Assembly (NCBI GenBank): GCA_905178155.1
Contig: CAJINV010000004.1
Span: 9,096,300 to 9,160,299, forward strand
Length of the DNA stretch: 64,000 nt
Direction: 5' to 3'
From: Amoebophrya sp. A120
Taxonomy: Eukaryota > Sar > Dinophyceae > Syndiniales > Amoebophryaceae
Below the pieces are notes generated by a model. The model made no database searches and had not been told where the DNA came from. It saw only the letters and a list, made by a program, of their open reading frames with translations. The translations under genes were made by a program, and so were the position numbers. Positions 9,170 through 20,312 of this stretch are shown in pieces. Positions within the stretch are counted from its first letter, which is position 1. The number at the start of each line of letters is the position of its first letter.

Positions 9170-11357
9170 AAGGAGGTGATGTAAAGCCACCAGCACCAAC
9201 CATGTGGAACAGGAAGGAGAGGTTGTAGCTGTACTAGGCGACATTTTTGGGAGTATAAAACTCGAAAAATAGGGGGAAGGACGGGGTGCACATGGTCTTA
9301 AGATTTTATTTTCGGAATCAGTCTGACACTGACTGGTCTTTATGCTACAATACCAATACGTTAATATACGAACTTGTTGTTGTGTCCTGCTACGGCATAG
9401 AACACATCAAAAAGAACGAAACAGTATATAAAGAACAGCGCAATCTAATCAGTTTAAGGTTTTACAGTTATGCGTGGAAATGGTGCGAAAATCGCCATTA
9501 CTGAACCGCTATCGAAAGCTCTCAGTTTCTCAAAGTTTATGCATGTGATGAAATCTACGGATTTTCACACCACGAAGATAGGTAGAATCAGTTGAAATCA
9601 CCGTATAGATGAAAGGTCTTATTAAAAGGGAAGGGTTGTATTTTTTTACGAATTGGAATTTTTTCCAGAGTCAAAATATCTCGTGCTAGTGCTCTCGTGC
9701 TAGCGTTAAAACTACGTGCAAAAAAAAAGAGCCCTGAGATGCACACAGCTATTGCAACGCAGCTAGCCGACACCTTCAAATAAATCCGAGAGAAAATAAG
9801 CCGAGGAGCACCGCATAGATATAGTGGATGTCAGGCGCACGCCTGCCTGACGTCCATGTTGGTAGTAGGTACCATGCACACTTCCGAACAAAGCTCGTTT
9901 CAGGCGGTGGACGAGCTGCATCTTTGGACGAGCCGCTCTGTGATCAACAACTTTATTCAAGACAAAGACTTTTTAAACTACCGATCAAATTATTGAACTA
10001 TAATCTCTATCTCTGTTTAATGCACAGAAGGAGCCTTGGCCATACGGCTACAGCAACAGCTAATTTATGGTGAATTATCAGCATTGCCACCTGCAGCGAC
10101 CCAGCACTTTGACGCAAGAAGAAGACGACATTGCAATCGAAGAGCCTACTTACTTTATCGAACTATAAAACGAACATTTCAATGATTTCCTTCACATCGC
10201 TACAAGTAATAATACGTATGCAGCAGGACTTATCAGTTTTACTCCATCGCCGCTGCTGCGAAGACTACTACATGTGCTGTTGATTGATGGCAAAGTATTA
10301 ACGAGTACATATGCAAACTGCTGCTCCAACTGCGTCTCCCTCTTCTCTTGACGTTTTTGTTGAATTTTCCTGCAGTTGTTTTCGATATTCTTCAGCGCGC
10401 ATAGTTGTTGTACATCTTCTTCACATGATAAAAGGCGGAAAAAATTATCGGCCGTGCGTCTGTGTGGTTCTTCCTTTTCGATATGCAAGGGAACAACTAG
10501 CACAACACACGGCTGTTCTTGCAATCTTCGCAAGGTCCCTGACCACGCCTCTGTGTTGGTCCATGTGCGTGTTGTGCATCGCGAGCCCGCATGAGTGTTA
10601 AAGCAGTAGTTTTTTCTTTTATTTGTTGAAACTTCATCCTCCTACTTGTAGATGAGAAAAATTTCTCGGATTTGGTTTCGGTAGTTCATGTGGATAGAAG
10701 CTTCGGTCATATACGAGCATTGACACATATTAGATCTCGGTTTACTACAAGAAAAACAATGATTAAAGCACAGACCAGAGGTATTGGCATTCATCGCATG
10801 GGATCTCAAATAATGTTGAAGACAAATGCTGGATCTATTGTTCCTAGATATTAAGCAGATCACATTTATGAAGATGATCCAGCATGCTTTTTTCCCGGCT
10901 CGAAATCTTCATGATCCGGTTTTTGTATGGGGGTGATGTGTCACGATGTGTGAATTCGGTGTAACGAGCACTACATGAACGCAGCACTCGGTGAAGTACA
11001 AGAAGTGTGTGCAGTTTCCGAAAGAAATCGAGGAAAGACTCAAACCTAGTACACGTCATCGATGAACAGCAAATGCATTCTTTTTCAACAGGCCATTCTT
11101 TCGGTTTATTCCGCCTGCAAGTTTTCTTATGTAGCCTAGCCAAAAAGAAAAAGAAGAAGTTCGCGAATCGACATTTCGGAAACAGTAGAATCAACTCATA
11201 TCTGCTGAAAACTTCTTAACGGCTTCTTCTCGTACGTAAAAGTAAAAGAATATACAGAAAAGCAAAAGGCTATCATCTTCATCACGACTCCACTTCGCTG
11301 CAAATTCGTTGTAAGCGTAAGCGTCTCTACGTTTTTGAAAAACAAAAATATATCAAA
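9170..11357. other. Intergenic, copy of 1591-3782
   Basis: Identical by eye to the first copy up to about 11129, then diverging slightly until the X start codon (an AAAGAAAAAG expansion near 11145). No gene recognised. Confidence 0.6.
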
Positions 11358-12585
11358 ATGTCGTCCGCGCCTTCCTCCTCAATCCCGTCCAGCAGCGCGT
11401 CGCTGCGATCCCAGCGGAATTATGCGAAACCCTACCCAGTGTTGGTGCAGCCGCCCGTGATCGCGGTCCAACACACCATGCCTACTGCGCCCATCCCGCG
11501 ACCCTGGATCCACGGTAAAAACGACGACGTGTGTTGTGCCTGCTGGGATCGTATGCATTGCAAATATGTCTGGGTCTGGAAAAATTGGAATCTGTATTGC
11601 GTGTCCTGCACTCCTGTAAAATCTGTATTGCGTGACCGACAAAAGCGCTAATTATTTGTCATGCAAAAACGCAGTTTCTCATGCGCATTACATATGAGTA
11701 AGCGTCCTGAAAATTTGTCATGCTTGGCTGCTCTCAGGAGTTGGCTCAATCATCGCCACTTAGCATCACAAGTTTCCAGACCCAGACATATTTGCAATGC
11801 ATAGATTGCTGCACCGCGCTGCCGTCGACGGAGACGCGCGACATTATGGAGTTCTCAAATGTTACATTCTCAACTGTAGTTACATGAAAATTGTAATGCA
11901 AGAATGGCAAAAGTGGAAGGGAAAAGATTCCGCGTTTTGCATTACAGGTTTGGAGCAGATTATAATGCTATCTAGTGAGTCGAGAACTTGTCATGCAAAA
12001 CAGCTTGGTCATGTAGATGTTGTTGCCAATTTTGCATGACAAATTTATGTAACAGTTGAGAGTGTAACGTTTGGGAATCCCATAGACATGGCGACCAACG
12101 GGTTACTCCGGATAAACTTCACCTATTGGGACCGGCACTGCTGCGCGTGCGGGCCGCACCCGGGGGTGGCGGAACAGGTACAGGATCAGCACTGCCCGGA
12201 GGAGGTCATTCAAGCGGCCATTGTGAACTGCGGGGGGAATCCAGTAATTGAGCTAAAGCAGGAACCTGAGCAACTAGAGAAAATAAACGAGGAGCCCGGT
12301 CGCGTTCTCGACATCCGAAAGGAACTAATCGACATTTGGGACGAGTACCTTGGCCAGGACGGGATGCTCTTTCACTGCTGGGTCACCATCACCTACGACG
12401 GTGATGGCCGGCCGCAGAAAAACCGCCACTTTCGCCGTTGGATCGCGTTGGCGTTGACCCCGGAGCAGAGCGCGCTGCTGGCGGGGGAACCCCACATCAG
12501 CGGGGACGTGGAGGTGGATTTGTGTTGCGGTGGGGTCAACGAACTAGCGCTGAGTATGCACCCGCCCAATGGCATGCTGTTCTGA
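11358..12585 (+). CDS. X-family Cys-rich protein, copy B (membrane segment deleted)
   Basis: Exons are 11358-11551, 11809-11844 and 12090-12585, 241 residues. It is nearly identical in protein to copy A; one Asp of a YWDDRH/YWDRH pair is absent. It shares the same in-frame loss of the membrane-spanning middle. It carries introners at the same two sites. The first belongs to a different A subtype and orientation than in copy A, although the surrounding exon is almost unchanged. The start is chosen by identity with copy A and the ATATCAAA context just upstream. Function unknown. Confidence 0.75.
11552..11803. mobile_element. Family A introner, subtype A2, at the same site as 3977-4238
   Basis: The element is 252 bp, starting TATGCATTGCAAATATGTCT and ending in the mirrored repeat. 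The TSD is GATCG (11547-11551) against GATTG (11804-11808). Its interior resembles 8214-8464, not the element occupying this site in copy A. Confidence 0.9.
11845..12084. mobile_element. Family D introner
   Basis: The element is 240 bp. The TSD is GACAT (11840-11844 and 12085-12089). Homologous to 4280-4525 with several substitutions and small indels, while the flanking exons are nearly identical. Confidence 0.9.
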
Positions 12586-14050
12586 GTTCTCCTTTGGGGA
12601 TGGGGGGTGAATAAATCCGAAAAATAACAAGAATACCGGACTGCAATATGAAAAAGAAAATGAATAAAATTGAGCAGAAGCATAAGGATAAGCGTGATAG
12701 GCACGCACTACGATTAGAATAGTACGCGCTGCCATGATACATCATAGCCATCTTGTTTTTTCTTGTGGAAAATGAACTACCGTGGACAATTTTTTTTTTT
12801 TTGACATTGAATACACAGGGGATTGACACATATATGTAATTTTTTTTCCGCAGACAGCTCTACTGTTGCGAGCAGTTTTCTGGTTTTTTTCGAAAACGTC
12901 GTTTCTAGTCTGTGCGAACCATTTAGATATTCACACTCGTTCTCACTTGATAGCTCTACCTTTTCTTGTATGAATTGCGCAGATAGAGATGAACCACAAT
13001 AACAATATAAGTAGAAGCCGCACTCCAATTTTTTCGCAAGGCACATAATTCTTTCGTTTCTCTTTATTGTCGTCAACAAGAAGTAATTCTGCTTTTGTAC
13101 TTGGATTTGTTTCACTTACTTTTGGGAATTTTTGTGCCTGAGGAGACGTTTTTTCAGGTTGCATGATCCCGAAATTGTAGCACGAAAAGAAGCAGAAGCA
13201 AAGCGCACTGGTTGATGTTGAATCAAGAAAAGCTGCGAATGACAACGAACAAAAGGAAAAGTGCTACGGTTATTTCACCTTGGTTTCGCTGCAGAGATGA
13301 GAAGCAAGAGCAAGATTTGTCCGCTTTCGTTTGATCCGGAAGCCAAGAACAATCTGCTCGACCATGATGCAGATCGGGAACAAGCCTGAGACAAGTCCAT
13401 AGACAGATGCAGATACTACATCTCGTAGAACATAACGACGACGAGCAAAAGATCAAAGACGAGCCGCAACGTGAAAAAGGTCTAGTAGGATGGTATATTG
13501 TGACAGTTACTGGCAAGTAAGAAGCCCGCTCGTTGCGATCCGCCTTGTGTCTTATCGTGTATCGGAGTCGTGTGTTGCAAAAACAAAAAAGATCTACGTA
13601 GTCTCCAGTAGTGGCATATTGTCGTGACGGTGAAGATGAAGATCTAGTGTTAATGCGCAACTCGTCATCAAAGAGAAGAAGAAGAGCAAAAGCAACAGAT
13701 TTCTATAAGTACTTCTGCTTCTGGTAGTTCGGTTAAACGAAAACAATCGAAGTCGAACGCACATATTTGGCGGTCATTGATTCATGGTCGTGTCATCTGG
13801 TCGACCCGTCCTCTGTCATCGTGAACATTGAAGACTACAGCGGAGCCTCTAGTGTTTTGACGTACTAGATAAGCTTGTGCATGATTCGGCAAGATACTCT
13901 TGTTGCCCGCTTTTTCTACTTCTGCCTTACCAATAAAAATGAAATTTTGAATTTTCGCGGATGCTTTCCCTTTCTTGCCCTCAAGTCCCGACCCGTATTC
14001 TTCACTTTTACATACAGATACAAAACACAAACATCCACAGAGAGCTGAAG
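12586..14050. other. Intergenic between X copy B and the acidic Asn/Asp-rich gene
   Basis: Up to 13985 this is the copy of 5030-6429. From about 13872 it matches the upstream region of the homologous gene at 33671-33856, including an AAAATGAAATTTTGAATTTT motif. Probably the promoter side of the next gene. Confidence 0.55.
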
Positions 14051-14344
14051 ATGCAGAAGCACGAAGATCAGCAGCTCGGCTCCAACAACAATGACGGTGG
14101 TCCGGATGCTGGAAGCGGCTCGGGCGGTAACGGTGAGGGGGATGATGATGGCGGGGACCACAACAATGATCCGAATCACGAAGGTTCCATGGAGGACGAG
14201 GACCACGATGGCATGGTCGACCCAGATCAGTTTGTGCACAACGATCGCGACGACTCGCCCACCTTGGATCACGATGGCAAGATGAACCGCCTGGCGGGAA
14301 GTGACGGTCATGGCCGCGAAGTTGTGGATCATTATTCACCCTCG
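14051..14344 (+). pseudogene. Asp/Asn/Gly-rich acidic protein, truncated copy
   Basis: It starts at ATG 14051 and matches the gene at 33857-34333 nearly residue for residue (MQKHEDQQL, then Gly/Asp/Asn repeats, FVHNDRDD, HGREVVDHYSPS). At about 14345 the sequence switches to a piece of gene X in another frame, replacing the C-terminal third. The frame then runs on to a stop at 14482 through unrelated codons. Probably non-functional; function of the family unknown. Confidence 0.7.
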
Positions 14345-14425
14345 CGACATCCGAAAGGAACTAATCGACATTTGGGACGAGTACCTTGGCCCGGACGGGA
14401 TGCTCTTTCACAATGTGCAACAAAA
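14345..14425 (+). repeat. Dispersed fragment of gene X (81 bp)
   Basis: It matches the X segment from the DIRKELIDIWDEYLG region to MLFHN plus a few codons. It begins further upstream than the other fragments. It lies between a broken acidic gene and a 5'-truncated unknown gene. Confidence 0.85.
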
Positions 14426-15525
14426 AAATATCGGCAGTGTGTTTCAACGACATACACCGGGCGATTGCGCAACACGGCCTGAAAATAGGTCGGATCTTCT
14501 GGAAAGGAGTAAGGCTGCAGGTGAAAAGCCTGGATGCAGTCTGGAAAGATCACAGCATGCCGGACGTGAAGAAGCTCACGAACGCAGAAGAAGACGATGC
14601 GAGGAGAAGCATCGCAGCACACCAGGAAATCACGATCAGGTCGATGCTCAGGTCATCGACAAAGCGCCTCGTAACAACTACGGATGGCACGGTGGACAAG
14701 GAGAACAACATTGCAGCGGGTGCTGGAGCAACGTGGTGGCACGAAGAAGTGCGTAGGGAAGACGGGGGCTTTCACGATCTGTCGAAATTTCCAATGCCAG
14801 TAGTGTCAAGCTATTGCTACGTAGCAGCTCCGTCGCAGCTGCATGACATCCTGCGAGTGGACTCCTACGACGCAGAAGGGCGTGGCTTCGTACATCAACT
14901 GCGGAAGTTGAAGAAGTGGCTGCAGGAATTTGGGGCGAAGGAGTTCGTGCGAGAATTCTACTTCTACCTGGATAGTAATTCCTTCTGCCAGTCCCTGGAA
15001 TGCTTTGGGGACAAAACAAATCCACTCGCCATAGAAGCAATGCTACTGCTGGAAGAAATCCGAGCGCTCTGCCTCGGAAAAGAGGGACCAGAACCGGAAG
15101 GGGAGGTGTATTTTTTCTGCACCTACACGCCAGCACACTGCTCGATGTATTTCAACGACAAGGTCGATTTCGAAGCAGCAGCTGCAGTACAAAGATGGAA
15201 AGATGGGGCCCGACCGGACACCGAGGGCGGGGTGAGTTGCCAATACGTGAAGATGCTTACGCCGCCGGTGGTTAGGAATATCATCGCCAAAAAACTGCTG
15301 AGCGAGGAATTCGACCGGTGTAAATCCGTAGCGCCCTACATGCTGCAGAGGAGATGGGAACTAGGACCATTCCGACCACCGCGGAACGCGTTACCGAGCA
15401 GAGAAGGCGAGACGCTCATGTTCTGGATATACTTGGGGATCGCTCCGAAGGGTCAATTGGGGTGCGGGGACATCGAGTATCAAAATACGAAGTTGTGCAG
15501 TATGGTGATGATGCAGCAGTACTAA
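14425..15525 (+). CDS. Unknown protein, 5' truncated
   Basis: One open frame of about 366 codons after the gene X fragment. No start codon of its own is evident; its real 5' end was replaced at the breakpoint. The middle contains YLDSNSF, a spacing of about 30 residues rich in Ala/Leu/Glu, then YTPAH and FNDKVD. This arrangement weakly recalls the C-terminal half of retroelement ribonuclease H (second Asp, then the ND/AD near the end). I treat that as a guess only. A second frame (15354-15851) overlaps the end and may carry the true C-terminus after a frameshift or small intron. Confidence 0.5.
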   Translation, partial: KISAVCFNDIHRAIAQHGLKIGRIFWKGVRLQVKSLDAVWKDHSMPDVKKLTNAEEDDARRSIAAHQEITIRSMLRSSTKRLVTTTDGTVDKENNIAAGAGATWWHEEVRREDGGFHDLSKFPMPVVSSYCYVAAPSQLHDILRVDSYDAEGRGFVHQLRKLKKWLQEFGAKEFVREFYFYLDSNSFCQSLECFGDKTNPLAIEAMLLLEEIRALCLGKEGPEPEGEVYFFCTYTPAHCSMYFNDKVDFEAAAAVQRWKDGARPDTEGGVSCQYVKMLTPPVVRNIIAKKLLSEEFDRCKSVAPYMLQRRWELGPFRPPRNALPSREGETLMFWIYLGIAPKGQLGCGDIEYQNTKLCSMVMMQQY

Positions 15526-15851
15526 TTGACCAAGATCGAAATGTTGGTCACCGACAGGGTCTCGTGACTGCTGACATCTTCAGACGCATTGCAGAACAGC
15601 AGGGACTCCGGGCAGACGCGACAATGGAGACTCGCTATCTAGGGATCACAGCCACGGACATGCAGAATGCATACAACAACTTGCCACAGCATCTCCATCA
15701 AATTGCGCAGATGCAGAACAACGACAACGAGCAAGAGGTGGAGGAGGACGAAGAGGAGGAGGAGGATGAGGAGGGTCAGCAGGCGGAACAAGGACGGAGA
15801 AAGAAGCGAGGACTTTTAAGAAAAGGCGGGGCACGGGTGAGAAACATCTAA
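15354..15851 (+). CDS. Possible C-terminal part of the preceding unknown gene
   Basis: Frame overlapping the previous one. From about 15440 it reads as plausible protein (YGDDAAVLIDQD, DIFRRIAEQQ, YLGITATDMQ), ending in a Glu/Asp-rich tract (about 15735-15780) and a basic tail. The switch between frames near 15350-15480 could be a sequencing or genuine frameshift. No family recognised. Confidence 0.4.
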   Translation: MGTRTIPTTAERVTEQRRRDAHVLDILGDRSEGSIGVRGHRVSKYEVVQYGDDAAVLIDQDRNVGHRQGLVTADIFRRIAEQQGLRADATMETRYLGITATDMQNAYNNLPQHLHQIAQMQNNDNEQEVEEDEEEEEDEEGQQAEQGRRKKRGLLRKGGARVRNI

Positions 15852-16446
15852 CAAGATAGGGCGACTTATAACAGAAACGGGATTGATTGTGAAGGAAAAA
15901 AGAAGGAAAATAAAGACGGCGGAAGAATACCGGAGAACAGTGTTCGGTAATGAAATTTCACGAGGCGGATCGGGCACCGGGCTAATGTTGATTGTGCCTG
16001 AGCGACAATCAGGATAGGATCTTTTTTCACTTTTGAAGAACACTAAAAGGAGGATCTATAAGTCCTGCACGAGGATCTTCTTTGTTTGCTTTCTTCACTG
16101 GGATCTAGTTCTTCTGCCATCAGCATTCCTCTCATTCTATGCACCTTGCTCTTTTGCATTAGTCCTCGCTCTCGCTCTTGATCTTTTCCGATCTTGTAAT
16201 GCACAACCACTGGTCCCTGGTGAGATCTATTGACATATACGGTCTACAGTAGAAGAGCAACCTGTAATGCATATTTCGAAAAATAAACAAAAGTGAAAAA
16301 AGAAAAATGACATGGCCGAGGAAAAGGGAGGTATTCAAGATCGCTATTGGTAATTTTAATCCGTTCCTTTTTGTCTAAGACATTTTCTAGAAGTAATAAG
16401 GTAGAAATAGCAACAGATAAGAGAAGATAATCACTTGAGACTCGGG
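15852..16446. other. Intergenic, nothing recognised
   Basis: AT-rich stretch with no supported gene on either strand. It ends at the left edge of another gene X fragment. Confidence 0.5.
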
Positions 16447-16516
16447 TCGACATTTGGGACGAGTACCTTGGCCCGGGCGGGATGCTCTTTCACAATGTGC
16501 AACAAAAACACCTGAA
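16447..16516 (+). repeat. Dispersed fragment of gene X (70 bp)
   Basis: Left edge at TCGACATTTGGG, within two bases of the edge at 6590 and 20511. It extends to the QQKHLN codons, then leaves family X. The frame stays open to 16664 (LGQVLNLGRD, FFWVQPL, IGEWRSER) with no recognisable product. Confidence 0.85.
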
Positions 16517-16663
16517 CTGTCTCCTCCCCGGCGGATACGTACTGGGGCAGGTTTTGAATCTCGGGCGGGACCCCAAGACGAAAGCAGTGACCAACGGGTT
16601 TTTCTGGGTGCAGCCGCTCCGCGCGACGAGAATCGGGGAGTGGAGATCGGAGCGGACTGAACG

Positions 16664-17499
16664 GTATGGCGTGCTCAGACGTATACAATCTCAAGTGTTC
16701 TTACAATTGAAACAAGGTAAATCTGTCATGCAAAAAGTGCAGCATCTAGGTTAGGTAGCCTACTGTCACAGAATTGCGCATGACAAGTTCAGAAGCTCCA
16801 ATCCCGATGAGACTCTGGCGAAATTTGTATTGCGAAAACCGCAAAGCTCTGCATCCATGTTCCTCATGCTCTCTATGCAACACAAAGACAAAATCCACCA
16901 GTGACTCTATTGTAACGTTTGAGATTGGTCACACCTGAGCAGGTCATAGGGAGGACAAGGAACTTCTGAAACGACTCCAGGCACTACTAGCTACTTTCCC
17001 CCGGCTGTGGCGGCCGTGCAGTTGCGGTCGTCTGCCTTGACCGCAAGCAGCAGCGATGGCGGCAAGGGCAAGATGGGAACTGGTAGTTCGATGAAGAGAA
17101 CAGGACGGGGAGGAGGCAGCGGCGGGAAAGGTGGCGGCAGAAGTCCGGCGTCTCGTCATAGATTCACGTCGCCCGTGGGACGCGGGAATGGTGAAAACGC
17201 AACTGGAGGACCGATTGCGATTTCCATCAGCGACAGCCTGTCTCGCGGCGAGAGTCGTGGCAGCATACCAATTGCAAAAAGGGCGGGATCTCGTGGGGGT
17301 GCTTTCCCCGACAGCGCCCGGGGACGGTTACGAGGCAGTGGCGGTAAAGGTGGCGGCAAGAACGATGTTGCTCCCAGAATGATAGAGATCACAAAACAAA
17401 TAGGCGACTGCGCTAAGGCAGGCAACGTTACGGGCGCAGAACGTGTCTTCAACAGCATGCAAGCCGAAGGCCTGGAGCCGGATGTCCGCGCTTACTGCG
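16664..17499 (+). pseudogene. Truncated copy of the PPR gene (introner plus start of exon 2)
   Basis: It matches 22927-23762 at a constant offset of 6263, with one coding change noticed (Ala for Pro in the Gly-rich region). The copy begins at the left end of the introner (16665-16948) and stops within the first PPR repeat, where the sequence changes at 17500. It lacks exon 1 with the targeting sequence and nearly all repeats. The upstream base context is not a target duplication (AACGG against GGGAG), so this is a segmental copy, not an independent insertion. Confidence 0.85.
16665..16948. mobile_element. Family D-like introner inside the PPR fragment
   Basis: Identical by eye to 22928-23211. 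The left end starts TATGGCGTGCTCAGACGT; the right end closes GGTCATA. No matching TSD is present on the left because the copy was made with its right flank only. Confidence 0.85.
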
Positions 17500-18085
17500 T
17501 TACAACCGGAAGAGCCGTTTGGAAAACCGACTGCGTGATTGCTGCGGTTTTACACGCTAGCAACCTGAATAAAGCACAAACATAAGGCGGGCGCCGGGGA
17601 TCGATTTCGCCGCATGGAGGCGCCTACTTTTGCAAGATCGTCTTGGCAACCAAAAGGGTTCGGGCTCTGGGCGCGATTTTATTGATAGATGGGCCACAGG
17701 AATTGACTTCCAAACGAGCCAAATGGTTTGGACCAGAAAAATAGTCCCAGGCAAGGGGGTTGATGCGGTGTGGCTATAATCCACCCTATTCGCAGGGCTT
17801 CCGCCTACGGAGAACCAACCTGACTGAAGACGACGGTTGCTTCGTCCCTGATCTGGGGAAAGCTGGCCCGCCGGTCGTTGGGCTGGTGACAATAGGACGA
17901 GCCAGGCAACTGGTCGGGTTGGTTGGCCGTAGGACTACTCCCCGCCACGCGCGGCGCACCCGGAGGCCTGTCTCCCACCGTGTTTCCGGGGCTTTTCCTT
18001 GCCCCGTTCGTGCGCCATCTCAAAGGCAAACCGGGGACCCGGGAACGGCCTTCCGCGGGATTATTCCAGGAAACGAAAAAGGCGA
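17500..18085. other. Unrecognised sequence between two breakpoints
   Basis: Moderately GC-rich unique sequence with overlapping short frames on both strands and no supported gene. It lies between the PPR fragment and the start of the duplicated block at 18086. Confidence 0.5.
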
Positions 18086-18244
18086 CAAAAAAAAAAGCCA
18101 AAAAAACCCAGCGTTAGCCCCGCGCCGTTTTTATCTTGCGGGCGCCTTTTTGTAAAAACGCAGCAAACACGCAGACGCCAGAAAAATGCCGGAATCTCCG
18201 GATACAGTTGCGGCGTTTTTAGGCAAATTGCCCAAAATCACATA

Positions 18245-18298
18245 ATCGACATTTGGGACGAGTACCTTGGCCCGGGCGGGATGCTCTTTCACAATGTG
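18245..18298 (+). repeat. Dispersed 54-bp fragment of gene X (copy of 6590-6643)
   Basis: Same fragment and same junctions as 6590-6643; it was duplicated together with its surroundings. Confidence 0.88.
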
Positions 18299-18304
18299 TT
18301 GTTG

Positions 18305-18382
18305 CACAGACATCATGGCCCATGCAAAACATGCATGACAAATCTCGCAATCTTCCAGACCCAGACATTTTTACGTTTGATA
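18305..18382. mobile_element. Family A introner, right end only (copy of 6650-6727)
   Basis: Truncated element carried along in the duplication. Confidence 0.75.
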
Positions 18383-18515
18383 CGCCGGTGCATTTGACGA
18401 TGTGAACGACATGGACCTCTCGGGTGCGGAGGATGAGGACCTCTTGCCCGGAGGGGTCGAGCAGGGTCCCCGCGCGGAATCCGAAACGGCGGTACTGAAT
18501 CTGGACAAGATCCAT

Positions 18516-18794
18516 TATCCTGAGTAAAAACGTCCCTACCCCAGAGTTGTCATGCAATTCTGCATGCTGAAGATGTTTCTCATGCGGAGCTCCATGACAA
18601 GCATTTACTAGTCGCGTTTCGGAGTTTGTCATGCTCCAATCAGCATGCTGCGCTAGATCTGTGATGCTGCTGCACTAGCTAAACAGGACCACACTACGAG
18701 GACAAACTTGTCATGCGAAACAACCACAGCTGGCTGATTTGTCTAGCAGATTGCCCATCTGGACTCTGGTGTGGGGACGTTTTTCCTCGCAATA
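18516..18794. mobile_element. Family B introner
   Basis: 279 bp, TSD TCCAT; the copy of 6861-7139. Confidence 0.9.
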
Positions 18795-18863
18795 TCCATC
18801 CCAATCCGTTTATCAAGAACCGGGACCGCCTCTGCGACGCCATCATCAACTCGCTGAAGGCGA

Positions 18864-19125
18864 TATCAAATGTAAAAATGTCTGGGTCTAGAAGAATCCG
18901 AACTTGTGACGCTGTCTCTGGATTCTGAAAAAAATTGTATTGCATGACCAGCAAGAGGGTCCAGTTTGTGCTACGCGGAGAGGGCATTTCTCATGCGGAA
19001 GGTGCATCAGGAAGCCCTCTAAAAGTCTGCGATGCTAGGTCATGCATTACAGGGATCATGGGTCATGAGAAATATGCATGACAAATCTCGCATTCTTCCA
19101 GACCCGGACATTTTTGCATTTGATA
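18864..19125. mobile_element. Family A introner
   Basis: 262 bp, TSD GGCGA; the copy of 7209-7470. Confidence 0.9.
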
Positions 19126-19171
19126 GGCGACGTTGCCGCGCGGCGCGGGGAGGGTGAACCGGCACAGCATT

Positions 19172-19469
19172 TATGCATTGCAAAAATGTCTGGGTCTGGA
19201 AGGTTGGAACTTGTGATGCTAACTCTGGACTGCCCTTAGACCTCCGATGTGATGCTAACTCTGGACTCTAAAGAAATCTGCATTGCATGACCAGCAAGAG
19301 GAGTCCAGTTTGTGCTACGCGGGGAGGGCATTTGTCATGCGGAGTAGGCATCAGGAAGCCCCCTAAAAATCTGTGATGCTAGGTCGTGCATTACAGACAT
19401 CCTGGGTCATGTAAAATCTGCACGACAGGGCTTGTATTCTTCCAGACGCAGACATATTTGCAATGCATA
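19172..19469. mobile_element. Family A introner with internal duplication
   Basis: 298 bp, TSD GCATT/GCGTT; the copy of 7517-7814. Confidence 0.88.
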
Positions 19470-19541
19470 GCGTTCGGGAAACAGACAAGGACTTGGGGCA
19501 GAATGACTCCGCAAACACCTGGGTCGGAAAAGGGATCTTCA

Positions 19542-19821
19542 TATCCTGTGTAAAAACGTCCCCACACCATAGTTGTCATGCAACTCTGCATGCTTAAAAT
19601 GTTTCTCATGCGGAGCCCCATGAGAAGCATTTTCTAATGCGGTTTGGAAATCTGTAATGCGCCAATCAGCATGAGATACTAGATCTGTAATGCTGCTTAG
19701 CTGGCTCAAACAGCACTACACTACGCGTCCAAATTTGTCATGCGAAACAGCCAAATCTTATGGATTTGTCTAGCGGATTTCCCATCTTGACTCTGGTGTG
19801 GGGACATTTTTACTCAGGATA
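19542..19821. mobile_element. Family B introner
   Basis: 280 bp, TSD CTTCA; the copy of 7887-8166, present here and in copy 2 but not in copy 1. Confidence 0.9.
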
Positions 19822-19868
19822 CTTCATATCCGCGGAGGAGAAAAAGGAACTGCTGCGGCCGGAAAGGC

Positions 19869-20119
19869 TATCAAATGCAAAAATGTCTGGGTCTGGAAAA
19901 GTGCAAGTTTGTCATGCTTGTCTGGCATGACTCGGGAATCTGTGTTGCATAGGCACGAAAAGGCCCGCTTACCTGTCATACAAAAACAGAGTTTGCCATG
20001 CGGAATACGTAAGACATGGCAGCCAAAAAAATTGTCATGCATAGCTGCGTATTGCAGTGCGTCTATCTGTAACTTTTAGCATTACAAGTTTCCAGACCCA
20101 GATATTTTTGCAATCCATA
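19869..20119. mobile_element. Family A introner, subtype A2
   Basis: 251 bp, TSD AAGGC; the copy of 8214-8464. Confidence 0.9.
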
Positions 20120-20312
20120 AAGGCGAAATCAGTACAACCCGAAACGGCCGGACGAGTTTTTTCGGATGCACCCGACTCTGTGGCTAGATACGCTGGAACG
20201 CGTGCCGGTGCGAAAGGAAAACCATTTAGGGGAGGAATTTAGCCTAGCGTTCCATTCGGACCCGGTGTACGACTTACTCGACAGCCACAGCGAGGGGGAG
20301 TCGGAGTCGATC

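Larger units (their letters stand above)
7726..13985. repeat. Large duplication, unit 2 (copy of 1-6429)
   Basis: The second copy of the Y-tail, spacer, X gene and flank block. The offset moves from 7725 to 7556 through insertions and small indels. Gene order and flanks are unchanged; introner content differs. Confidence 0.9.
18383..20312 (+). pseudogene. Y-family protein, copy 3 (both ends missing)
   Basis: Exons are 18383-18515, 18800-18863, 19131-19171, 19475-19541, 19827-19868 and 20125-20312, equivalent to copy 2. The last exon (the basic Ser/Thr-rich tail) is lost because the sequence switches to gene X inside the sixth introner. A few substitutions distinguish it from copy 2 (for example Val for Met in the TLERVP region). 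Five complete introners and one truncated one are kept. Confidence 0.75.
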
